A stretch of 64,000 bases of DNA. Origin: Vicia villosa (lineage: Eukaryota; Streptophyta; Magnoliopsida; Fabales; Fabaceae). The DNA is taken from assembly GCF_029867415.1 (NCBI RefSeq), contig NC_081186.1, forward strand, positions 23,067,915 through 23,131,914. Direction: 5' to 3'. Positions 9,651 through 20,430 of the stretch are shown here, piece by piece; positions within the stretch are counted from its first letter, which is position 1; each line of letters begins with the position of its first letter. The translations under genes and the position numbers were made by a program. Under the pieces are notes generated by a model that did no database searches, was not told where the DNA came from, and saw nothing but the letters and a program-made list of their open reading frames with translations.

Positions 9651-9763
9651 ACATTTAGGTCAATAAGATTTTTTAATCCAAAATACAATTTTATTATAAA
9701 ATATGTGATTAATAGAAGCTAAAAAAAATGTAATAGAAAAATAGAAGAAAATAAATATTAGAA

Positions 9764-10383
9764 GAATAAATTAGTTGTAAGAAAAAGATGGAAGATGATT
9801 GAGTTTTAGTGTGGGGAAGATGGTTGATTGTAAAAGAAGGTTGTTGAAGAGAGAGAATGAAGTGAGAGTATAGGTAGGAGTAGGAAAAGACCATTGATTA
9901 ATAGAAGGGGAAAGAAAAATATTTGGATTTCCAAAAAAAAATTTAAAATATTTGAATTAAAATTTACCTTGTAATGTAGCATCATGAAATGAAAAGAAAC
10001 GTGATAAGATTATATTTTCATCAATTATACAAACATTATTAATTATTATTAAGTATTATAAATAGTATAAAATAATACTAACATCTTATCAATTATTTAA
10101 TATATTATAAATGGTATAAAAAATATATTGAATATTATTAATTATCATTGTAATTATTATTTATTTTGAATATGTAACATTAAATAAAAAATAAAAAATT
10201 ATTTTGACAGTCTTTTATAACACTAAAAAACATGTGTGATGATGAAAAGGAAAAAAGACATAGAGATAAATATAGTTGATGTGACTTTGGCTTGCACTAT
10301 ACAACTCACTATACTAAGACCTATTATCTTTGTTCTATAGATTTTCTTTGATACAATCAAGACATTAATTATCTCTTTTTATC
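9764..10383 (+). repeat. direct repeat copy 1 (Helitron 5' region)
   Basis: Shares about 600 bp with 13328-13930 in the same order and orientation, from TTAGTTGNAAGAAAAAGATG through TATGTAACATTAAATAAAAA to ACATTAATTATCT. The main difference is about 20-30 extra bases near 10280 in this copy. Confidence 0.85.
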
Positions 10384-10479
10384 AAATTTGCCATCATTTT
10401 TTTAATCAACTAGTAACAAACCCGTGCATACGCACGGGTTCTGCTCTGATACGCGCATTTGTTTACATAATATATTTAT

Positions 10480-12300
10480 TTTAAATAGAACATTTAAAAA
10501 TAAATATTTAAATCAATAATAAATTTTTCGTATATAAAATTATTTAGATCAATAATAAATTTTTTCCCTTATATCATTCTTGGATCATAAATATCATCTT
10601 TCTTATATAAAAATATGTAGACAAAAATGTATTTTTTCTCGTATTCAAATATTATTTATGTTTAGATATCATCTACAAAAATATTTGAATCAATAGTAAA
10701 TTTTTGTATATCAAAATATTTAAATTAATAGTAGATTTTTTCCCGTATATTATTTTTGAATAAAAAAATTTTAGATCATAAATACCATTTTTCGTATATA
10801 AAAATATTTAGATCAATAATAAATTTTGTCCGTAAACAAATATTATTTTTGTTTAGGTTTCATTTATAAAAATATTTGAATGAATAGTAAATTATCGTAT
10901 AAAAAATATTTAGATCAATAATAGATTTTTCTCCGTATACAATTTTTGAATCAAAAAATTTTGGATCATAAATATCATTTTTCATATATAAAAATATTTA
11001 GATCAACAATAGATTTTTCTCGTATTTAAATATTATTTATGTTTAGATATCATTTACAAAAATATTTAAATCAATAGTAAATTTTCGTATATAAAAGTAT
11101 TTAAATTAATAATAGATTTTTTTCCGTATACCATTTTTGAATTAAAATTGTTGGATCATAAATACCATTTTTCATATAGAAAAATATTTAGATCAATAAA
11201 AGATTTTTTTCCGTATACAAATATTATTTATGTTTATGTATCTTTTACAAAAATATTTGGATTAATAATAAATTTTCGTGTATAAAAATATTTAGATCAA
11301 TAATAGATTTTTTTTCGTATACCATTTTTTAATTAAATTTTTTTGGATCATAAATACCATTATATAGAAAAAATATTTAGATCAATTATAGAATTTTTCC
11401 CGTATACAATTATTATTTAGGTTTAGGTAACGTTTACAAAAATATCTAGATCAATAGTAAATTTTCGTATATAAAAATATTTAGATCAATAATAGATTTT
11501 TTTCCCGTATACCATTTTTGAATAAAAAAATTTAGGATCATAAATACTATTTTTTCGTATATAAAAATATTTAGATCAATAATAGATTTTTCCCGTATTT
11601 AAATATTATTTATGTTTAGGTATCATTTACAAAAATATTTAAACCAATAATATATTTTTCCGGTATACCATTTTTTTTAATTAAAATTTTTGGATCATAA
11701 ATACCATTTTTCATATAGAAAAATATTTAGATCAATAAAAGATTATTTCCCGTATACGAATATTATTTATGTTTAAGTATCATTTACAAAAATATTTGGA
11801 TCAATAGTAAATTTTCGTATATAAAAATATTTAGATAAATAATAGATTTATTTCCCGTATACCTTTTTGAATTAAATTATTTTTGGATCATAAATACCAT
11901 TTTCCGTATAGAAAAATATTTATATCAATTATAGATTTTTTTTCCCGTAGACAAATATTATTTATGTTTAGCTAACGTTTACAAAAATATCTATTTCAAT
12001 AATAAATTTTTGTATATAAAAATATTTAGATCAATAATAGATTTTTTTTCCGTATACCATTTTTGAATAAAAAAAATTTGGATCATAAATATCATTTTTT
12101 GTATATGAAAATATTTAGATCAATAATAGATTTTTCTCGTATTTAAATATTATTTATGTTTAAGTATCATTTACAAAAATATATGGATCAATAGTAAATT
12201 TTTGTATATAAAAATATTTAAATTAATAATAAAATTTTTCCCGAATACCATTTTTGAATTAAATTTTTGGATCATAAATATAATTTTTCTTATAAAAAGT
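10480..12300. repeat. ~190-bp tandem array inside Helitron B
   Basis: Nine to ten diverged units. Landmark TTTACAAAAATATTTGGATC-like sites recur at about 10660, 10851, 11040, 11229, 11419, 11613, 11770, 11967 and 12157, a period of 189-197 bp with one shorter unit. Each unit also carries CCGTATACCATTTTT and GGATCATAAATACCAT. AT content is very high. Confidence 0.85.
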
Positions 12301-13327
12301 AAATGGAGTATAGAGAGATTAGGGTAGAAAACTAAAAAGGTGAAGAGAGAGAAAGAATGGTTAAAGTAAGTTATAATATAGTTGAATAAAATATTAAGAT
12401 TATAATGGACAATTGTGTAGATAGACAAAAAAAACCAACAATTTTAATAGGTGTAATAAAAGTAAGGATGGGTAGTTTTGTAAAACCAGAACCACTAATT
12501 TTCTTATATTATAGATTTGTCATAATTTGTTTAATTATTATTTACCTTAGTGATCAAAAAGCATTTACAAACTTTATGTTTTTTCTTATTTATCTTGGAG
12601 ATAAAAAAAAAACAATTACAAACTTTTTCTTTTAACTTAAAAAACTGATGATATAACACTGACCTCCACTATTTAACATACTTCACGTTTTCAATTTCTT
12701 ATATATAAAAAAATTAATTACTTCCATTAACTATATCAACTTTATTTTTCACTACCATTGAATCATTCCAATAAGGAATATTATATAGATTATTTTGCTT
12801 CTTATAGTAATCATCTGTGATTTTATTTTTTTTCCAAAATTGCATTCCTTATGTAAATTTAGTTATTCTAAATATATATTTTTATCATGGATTACAATAA
12901 TTAACCGCCTTTTTCAATTAATTAAAATTGTACATTTTTGATAATATCATGTATTTCAAATTGATTGTAGCAATTGTGCACATGTTATGTTGCTCCTCAC
13001 AATACTCAGTTTATTTTAATTATTTATTTCGATTTGTTTATTATCTATTAGTTTAGTTTTCTTTTTCGTGTGATAGTCTTAAAAAGCTTTAGAGATCAAT
13101 TTATCTTTAAAAAAACTATTTATGATGTTAAAAGACTGGAATTAAAAAAATTGTAAATATTTTATATTCATTTTTCAAAATTTTCTCAACTATATCTTAA
13201 ATATTTGATTAGTCCATAAATTATATTCATTTTTCAAAAATTTCAAATAAAAAAAATAAAATACATCATGCTGCTATAATTAATTAATAAAAAATATTAT
13301 TATTTATAGTGTCCTCCATTTGTTTTT
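12301..13327. other. AT-rich interior of Helitron B
   Basis: No repeat or coding signal stands out. Short open frames near 12405-12635 have AT-driven composition and no recognisable domain. Confidence 0.5.
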
Positions 13328-13930
13328 TAATAAATTAGTTGCAAGAAAAAGATGAAAGATGATTGAGTTTTAGCCTTGGGAAGATGGTTGAGTGTAGAAG
13401 AAGGTTGTTGAAGAGAGAGAATGAAGTGAGAGTATAGGTAGGAGTAGGAAAAAACCATTGAGTAATAGAAGTGGAAAGAAAAAATTTGGGTTTCCAATAA
13501 AAGATTTAAAATATTTAAATTAGATTTTACCTTGTAATTTAGCATCATGAAATGAAAAGAAACGTGATAAGATTATATTTTCATCAATTATACAAACACT
13601 ATTAATTATTATTAAGTATTATAAATAGTATAAAATAATACTAACATCTTATCAATTATTTAATATATTATAAATGGTATAAAAAATATATTGGATATTA
13701 TTAATTATTATTGTAATTATTATTTATTTTGAATATGTAACATTAAATAAAAAATAAAAAATTATTTTGACAGTGTTTTATAATATTAAAAGACATGTGT
13801 GATGATGAAAAGGAAAAAGGCATAGAGATAAATATAATTGATAACAAAACACTATACTAAGACCTATTATATAGTCTGTTATATAAATTTTCTTTGATAC
13901 AACCAAAACATTAATTATCTTTTTTTTATA
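13328..13930 (+). repeat. direct repeat copy 2 (Helitron 5' region)
   Basis: Partner of 9764-10383. Similarity ends near TTAATTATCTTTTTTTTAT, which probably marks the 5' boundary of the Helitron family on this side. Confidence 0.8.
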
Positions 13931-14701
13931 ACATTTTTTTTATTTTCAACAAAATTATATATAAATCTATCTATCATTATAAATTTTAGCTGCATTTGTA
14001 GCTTACACTTAGAAAGATTTATACCCTTTTTTCTAACTTATTTCACTTTCAGAAAATTTAATTACCGATTAGAATAAATTTAAGTAATAATAGTCTCCCT
14101 ACAATAATTTCACCAATCTAAAACTTATAAATAAATAAAAATTAGAATAAATTATGAAATAATTGAAATTAAAGAGAGTTAAATGAGATATATTCGACAA
14201 CTTTTCCAATCTCTTGCCAAAGATCCCTTGACAAGGTCTACCGTAATCCGTCGCTTAATCATTATTCTTACGTCAACATCCTACGCAACGATTACTTAAA
14301 CTGTTAACTTCACAGTCCACCAATAATGCTGAATATGGCAACTTCCTAAATTCCATCTTATAACAATTATCCTTATTACAAGACGTTCCGACTTGTTAAA
14401 CAACCAAAATCTCAAATCCATGTTACCTTCGAATTCGGAAACCAACAAACTTCTACATTGCTTGCTCTGTCTCCTTAAGCAATATATTGCACCAATAACT
14501 TACAACTGAAACATATCCGAGAAGCACAGCTTCTCCCCTACTTCGCTCAAACTAACCCTGCAACAAAATGAACAAGTACCAACAGTGTTTCACACACATG
14601 TCGCGTACTAAGGAATAAAACACTAACAACATTCAACTGTCACACAACTCAACTGACTCGACAACTTGGTCGGACGGACCGACCTGCTTTGATACCACTA
14701 A
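13931..14701 (-). mobile_element. truncated chromovirus leader (5' UTR)
   Basis: Sequence downstream of the chromovirus PBS on the minus strand, with no gag start in the window. The body of the element is missing beyond about 13931, where Helitron-like DNA begins. How the element was cut off is not visible. Confidence 0.5.
14686..14697 (-). other. chromovirus primer-binding site
   Basis: Minus strand TGGTATCAAAGC followed by AGGTCGGTC, the initiator-Met-tRNA PBS typical of Tekay/Del-type Ty3/gypsy chromoviruses. It starts 4 nt after the LTR end. Confidence 0.85.
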
Positions 14702-15529
14702 TGTAACACCCCAAATTCTACCCGAAAATATCATGCGAGAAATCAGAGTATTTTAAAATTTCAAACAACAGATTGGAGTATCACATATCAACTTAAAACT
14801 TTAACTTTAATGTCATTTAACAATGATACATAGCATTCGAATAATAGTCAACTATCAGCTATATTCAACTCAAACAACTTGGAAGTATAATAAGTACTTC
14901 ATATTATTCAACTTGGATTCAACGGTTATAATAACAACAACTAAAACATGAACAACATAGAAACAACAATATAGACATCCCCCGAGTGCTACGTATCAGA
15001 GCGACACACCAACCGGACACGATGAAGCTACAAACTTCCACAACTATACTTGAGTACCTGCCCATTTCCCATGGTAGGGGAAACATCAGCAGAAGGGGTG
15101 AGATATCAAACAGTATAAAGGAAAGTATGATAATAGATATAGCAAGATAATATCATACACAATTCACCACTTCTCAATATAAGCAATTTGCATCACGACA
15201 ACAACATAGTTCATATATTCCAACTTATACACACATATATATCATTAATACATATATATTCACAGTCTCATCATATATGTTTCATTCACGTACATCATAT
15301 CTACAACACATCAACAATCCATATCAAATGAATTCAACTTCACAAACTATGCATCCACACATCATAACAATGAATTGAATGCAACTCGGTATACAAACTC
15401 GAATGCGACTCAAACTATGCATATGCATGTGGTACCAATCAGAGCTTCAGCCCCCGTCACCAATTGCCCAATTCAGAGGCACAAGGCATAAGCCTTCGTC
15501 ACTAGTTTGCCAATCCAGGCCGTCACAGT

Positions 15530-17710
15530 TGTAGCAACCTGCCTAAAAATTTAGCTTTTAGAGTCGCCACCTATTCTGAAGGGCGAATAGGAAACCCTAC
15601 GCAGTATAGAGATCAGGGTAAGATACTATATTCAGGTCGAGGGAAGGTGTTAGGCACCCTCAACCCTTTCCTATGGCTTTGAATCTAAGGTCAACAGTTT
15701 TATGGCTAAGAGTATTAAGGTAAGGTTTATGCTTTCGAGGGTTAAATAATTAAGAAAAATGAAACGGGAAAAAATGAAATTTAGAGGGAAGGGGACTCGC
15801 CTTGGTTATCCAAGTGCCTACGTATCTCCTTATGGAGAATCAGAGTCAACGTAGTTCGGGGGACGGGTTGTACGCCCTTAAGGTTTGATTTGAATGGTTT
15901 GAAATTGATTTGAGGCTTTTTGAATTGCCTATCGCAGTTTGAATTGGATTTGAAAGGGCATTTTGAGTTGCCTAGGATAAAAATCCTGTAGTATCGTGGT
16001 TTAGTGTATTTTTGATGTTTCGGGCGTACAACCCTGATTTGGCACAATTAACCGCAATGATCAATAGGTTTGATCACCATAGTTAAAAGATTGGGGTTTT
16101 GCACCATTACCAATTCAAATCGATTGATTCGATTATCACTAATAATGAATTAATGTAATTTATTGTTTAAGTATTTAATTTTGTATTGTTACCCCTCATA
16201 ATCGATAGATTCGATTACAAATAATAACAGATTTACAAGGTATGCTAATCATCATAACCAATAAGATGGTTACAACCATTTAGCAAAATAATGTGTATTT
16301 TAATTTATGGGATTTGATTAATTAAATTAATCGATTATTAACCATCGCGACCAATAGATTTAGTCGGAACGAATAATAAATTGAATCCCAGTATTTTAAT
16401 ATATGTATATAGGGTTTTTTTATGGTTTTTATAATAAAAATTATATTAAATCAAATAATCGAAAATAATTGAATAATCGGGATAATCCTAACTTTAATTA
16501 TTAACTAAACCTAATTTTTATAACCTAAACCTAAATAAATAAATTAATTAAATCAAATGTGATTTATTGACATTAATCTAAATAATTAAATAATAGAAAA
16601 ATAAAAATATAGAGAACCTGGTTTTGATTGCACGTGGCATGCCTTGGGAGCTCCATGGTAAGGATGCAGTTGTTGTACGTTAGATTTGGCATTGTCTGAT
16701 CTAAGAGTAGAACCCATGCCCCTTAGATCGAATGCCCCTCTTGCTTGCCACTTGTACCAGCTGCTTTTGTTGTACATAAAAGCGAAACCAACAAATAAAA
16801 TATATGGATTATCATTAAAAGCGAAAGGTCAAAGTGCAGCACGCGTGGGACCCATAATCCTCAGAGTGGCGAATCAGAAGGAGAGAGAAGAGGATGGATG
16901 ACTTTTTGACTGACGAATCATAATGCGCTGAATCTGAATCTGCAAACAGAATCAAGAAGAGGAAAAACAAAGAAAATATATGGCGCCGGCGGGGGTCGAA
17001 CCGACGCCTCTGCACATTAAACCTTGTAACTGATCCTTTCACCACTAGACCAATTTCGTTTGGTGATAATGAATGAAAACGAATACTCCTTCCCTCTAAT
17101 GACGTGAACAGTTTTTAAAGAACCCCCAACACCTTTTTTACATGCATCACTTTTCTTCTTCTTTTTTTTAATTTCTCCTGGTTCTTTTTGTCTGCAGCCC
17201 CCTTCCCCCAATTGTTATCATTCCTATTTATATTAATTAGATTAGGTTATTTCTACACCTAATGGGCCTATTGCCCAATTATCTTAATAATAATAAATAA
17301 TAATTAAAAACTAAAAGAATCCTAATAATAACAATATTTAACTAATACTAATAATCCTAATGTTATGTAATTAATAAAACCTAATTAGAACTAAAAATCT
17401 TAATTAATCTTAATTCTACCTAATAATAATAATAAAAGTTAATAATTGAAATAAAAATAAAAACAAATGTTAGTAAAACACAAATGATTTCTTCAAAAAT
17501 CATATAATTCTTGTAATACTTGGGCCCACTGTTTAGATCCCAAAATACTTGCTGTTCAAACCCCTATTTTTGTTCCACCCAATTTATAAGGGAATTTTAT
17601 AAGAGGTCAAGTTTAATAATAGATATATTAAACCTTATAGCTCTCAATTTTTAACAACCTTAATAAATTAGAAGATGTGGATTATATCGGGTAAATTTTG
17701 GGGTATGACA
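15530..17710 (-). repeat. Tat1 3' LTR (2181 bp)
   Basis: Near-identical to 24788-27070 but lacks about 104 bp that the other copy has at 25949-26052. It carries a tRNA-like module at 16992-17052 on the minus strand. Confidence 0.9.
16992..17052 (-). other. tRNA-like A/B-box module in Tat1 3' LTR
   Basis: On the minus strand TGGTCTAGTGG (17052-17042, A-box-like) is followed 40 nt later by GGTTCGACCCC (17002-16992, exact B-box form), ending CGCCGGCGCCA. Acceptor and T stems do not pair well, so this is not a functional tRNA gene. Confidence 0.55.
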
Positions 17711-18344
17711 GCTGCCCCTATTCAATCTTCTTAAACCTGAAGAGGCAGATAGGCACGTCTGCCTATCGTGATCTAAATGTAGAAGAGGATTGAATATTGA
17801 ATGCCCCAAAATTTGCACTTGTGGGAAAGAAATTCTAGAGGAGATGGGCTTACAGATGCCACCCGAGGTAGATACCATTCTTTCTTCTTTTTTTTGGAGC
17901 AGATGCTTTCTTTTTGCTCTTTTTTTTAGGAGCTACGCATTTTAATCGTGGCGTGGCCTGAAAAGGCAACCTTTGATTCTATGCAATTGTATGATGCATG
18001 CGATGCCTGATGCAGTGAGCTTCTCAAAATAAATGAGAGCCATGTATGTATATGCGTAATGTATGAATGAGGTATGTTAGTCGAATGATGCATGATTGTT
18101 AGTTTATGTAAATCGAAGTGTGTTAGTAATTCTGAAAAGAAAGAAGACACCTTTGATTGTTATTGAAGTTTTGGAGAATATCACTGCCGAGGGACTAACG
18201 CGATAAACCCAGTTGAGGAATCGTTTGAAAAATCTTGTATGCCTGGAAAAGCTCCTAGAAAGGATGGAATACGTCTTGAAGAAGACTTCCTAGAAAGGTT
18301 GCTGAAAAGGAATAGCGAGGACCTTCTGTTGGTTGTGTAATTGG
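17711..18344 (-). other. Tat1 interior next to 3' LTR (PPT region)
   Basis: Begins with the putative polypurine tract (minus strand AAGAAGATTGAATAGGGGCA, 17732-17713). The equivalent site in the Tat2 element is nearly identical (39808-39829). No coding signal. Confidence 0.6.
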
Positions 18345-18990
18345 CTTGCTATGGTCAGCAAGCTTCTCGTAGTTTTGAACCCCTACTTACTATAGTGCTA
18401 GTAAGTTTCGCAGTTTGTGAACCCCTACTTACTATGGTGCTAGTAAGTTATCGCAGTTTGTGAACCCCTCACTTACCATAGTTCTGGCAAGCTAATCGCA
18501 GTTTGTGAACCCCTCACTTACCATAGTTCTGGTAAGCTAATCGCAGTTTGTGAACCCCTCACTTACCATAGTTCTGGTAAGCTAATCGCAGTTTGTGAAC
18601 CCCTCACTTACCATAGTTCTGGTAAGCTAATCGCAGTTTGTGAACCCCTCACTTACCATAGTTCTGGCAAGCTAATCGCAGTTTGTGAACCCCTCACTTA
18701 CCATAGTTCTGGTAAGCTAATCGCAGTTTGTGAACCCCTCACTTACCATAGTTCTGGTAAGCTAATCGTAGTTTGTGAACCCCTCACTTACCATAGTGCT
18801 GGTAAGCTACCGTAGTTTGTGGACTTCTCACTTACCATAGTGCTGGTAAGCTACTCGTATTTTGTGAACTTCTCACTTACCATAGTTCTGGCAAGCTACG
18901 TCGCAGTTTGTACCTCTCACTTACCATAGTTCTGGCAAGTTACATCGCAGTTTGGACCCCAATAGGATTGCTTGCTATAGTTCTAGCAAG
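18345..18990. repeat. 45-bp tandem array in Tat1
   Basis: About fourteen units of CGCAGTTTGTGAACCCCTCA followed by CTTACCATAGTTCTGGTAAG and CTAAT. The central units are nearly identical and the flanking units diverged, a typical expanding minisatellite pattern. Confidence 0.92.
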
Positions 18991-19049
18991 TTCACCTGCA
19001 TGAAAAAGATTCACCTGTTTTTAGACTCACGACTCGAGGGTCGGAGACT

Positions 19050-19130
19050 GGGCTGTTGTCACAGCCAGACGGGAACTGACTACCAGACGGGAACTGGATT
19101 TTCATGTAACAGTCAGACGGGAACTGACTT
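19050..19130. repeat. short CAGACGGGAACTG repeat
   Basis: Three close copies of CAGACGGGAACTG(A/G) in 80 bp. Confidence 0.8.
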
Positions 19131-19550
19131 TGAAAATGATTTGGATGGCCAATAAAAATTGGGTTTTTTGTGATATGCTAATGCTCATGCGTATGCATGT
19201 ATGTTGATGCAATCCCGAGATTTTATCTCCTTAAACCATTGAACTTGTTTACTCCATATTTGCACCTACACTACGACTATGCTTATGCCGGCTTGGTAAT
19301 GTGGATAATGCTTATGCATATGCGTAGTTTGTTTATGAATGAAATGAACTACAAGGTTGCTATCATCAGTAAGATTACTGGGAAGCATCAATCAGGTGAT
19401 TGGAGAGAATACCTCAATAAGGTTACTGGCATCGGTAAGGTTACCGGAAAACAGCTGGACAATGTAGCTTAGCACCAGAGTTTTGAATTGGATGTTTGGA
19501 TGTATGGGATAATGCGTATGCTCATGCATATGTCGATTGATGAGTGGAAC
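19131..19550. other. Tat1 interior spacer
   Basis: Contains several ATGCTCATGCNTATGCAT-like stretches and short GGTTACTGG words; no gene signal. Confidence 0.5.
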
Positions 19551-20430
19551 GAAATAATGTCTTCTATAAGACTACCTAAAAAGGTTTCTGGAATGGATAT
19601 GGAAATTTGTCTTTAAACAAGACTACCTGAGAAGGTTATTAGCAAAGGACGAGGGACGTCTTAAAGAAGACTGTCTGGAAAGGTTGAAAGGTGTCTAAAA
19701 AGATTACGTAAACAGGTTCTTGGAAAGGATAATGGATGCCTTAGAAAAGACTACTTGGAAAGATTCGTAGAAAAGGAATGTCTTAAAGGAGACCACCTAA
19801 ACAGGTTATTGGAAATGATGATGAACGTCTTAGAAAAGACTGCCTAGAAAAGTTCTTAGAATATCTTAAAGAAGACTACCTAAAAAGGTATGGACACGAA
19901 ATGTCTTAAAGAAAACTAAAAAGGTTTGTAGAATGTCTTAAAGAAGACTACCTAAAAAGGTTTGTAGAATGTCTTAAAGAAGACTACCTAAAAAGATTCT
20001 TGGAAATGGAATGTCTTAAAGAAGACTACCTAAAAGGGTTTGTAGAATGTCTTAAAGAAGACTACCTGAAGAGGTTCGTAGCAAATGGAATGTCTTAAAA
20101 AGGACTACCTAAAAAGGTTCTTGGAAAGGCAATGTCTTAAAGAAGACTATTTAGAAAAATTCTTAGAATGTCTTAAAGAAGACTACCTAAAAAGGTTCTT
20201 GGAAACGACGATGATTGTCTTAGAGAAGACTACCTAGAAAGGTTTAAAGAAAAAGATTGTCTTAGAGAAGACCACCTAACAAGGTTCTTGGAAATGATGA
20301 CAATTTATCTTAAATAAGACTGTCTGAAGTGGTTCCTAGAAAGGATGATGAGGGTCTTAGAAAAGACTACCTGAAAAGGTTCCTAAAAAGGATCGTAGGA
20401 TTTGTCTTAAAGAAGACTACCTATAAAAGG
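19551..20430. repeat. variable ~36-50 bp array in Tat1
   Basis: About twenty diverged copies of GTCTTAAAGAAGACTACCTA followed by AAAAGGTTCTTGGAAATG. Unit length varies through the spacer. Confidence 0.9.

Larger units (their letters stand above)
8651..10383 (-). mobile_element. Helitron-like element A (non-autonomous)
   Basis: On the minus strand the 3' end reads a 7-bp GC-rich hairpin (stems 8672-8678 and 8663-8669, two-base loop), then GGTTTGTTACTAG followed by T. This is the canonical Helitron terminus (hairpin about 10 nt before CTRR, inserted next to T). Its right, 5'-proximal portion (about 9764-10383) is about 90% identical to the right portion of the neighbouring element B, which supports both as members of one family. 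No Rep/helicase reading frame is present. The exact 5' TC terminus was not fixed. Confidence 0.65.
10410..13930 (-). mobile_element. Helitron-like element B (non-autonomous)
   Basis: The minus-strand 3' end has CTAG (10410-10413) preceded by a perfect 7-bp hairpin (10421-10427 with 10432-10438), then the shared subterminal ATGTAAACAAATGCGCG motif. The 5'-proximal 600 bp (13328-13930) match element A. The interior is a ~190-bp tandem array plus AT-rich filler. It begins only about 26 bp after element A ends, so the two are arranged head to tail. No transposition protein is encoded. Confidence 0.65.

Noticed and set aside
9316..9654. 112-codon minus-strand frame
   Set aside because: It is a translation of the ~42-bp minisatellite.
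16978..17066. Genuine tRNA gene in the Tat1 LTR
   Set aside because: A and B boxes are present but the acceptor and T stems do not pair, and the other LTR copy has already lost the B-box consensus.
18345..18990. CRISPR-like array
   Set aside because: Units are contiguous 45-bp tandem repeats with no unique spacers, inside a plant retroelement.
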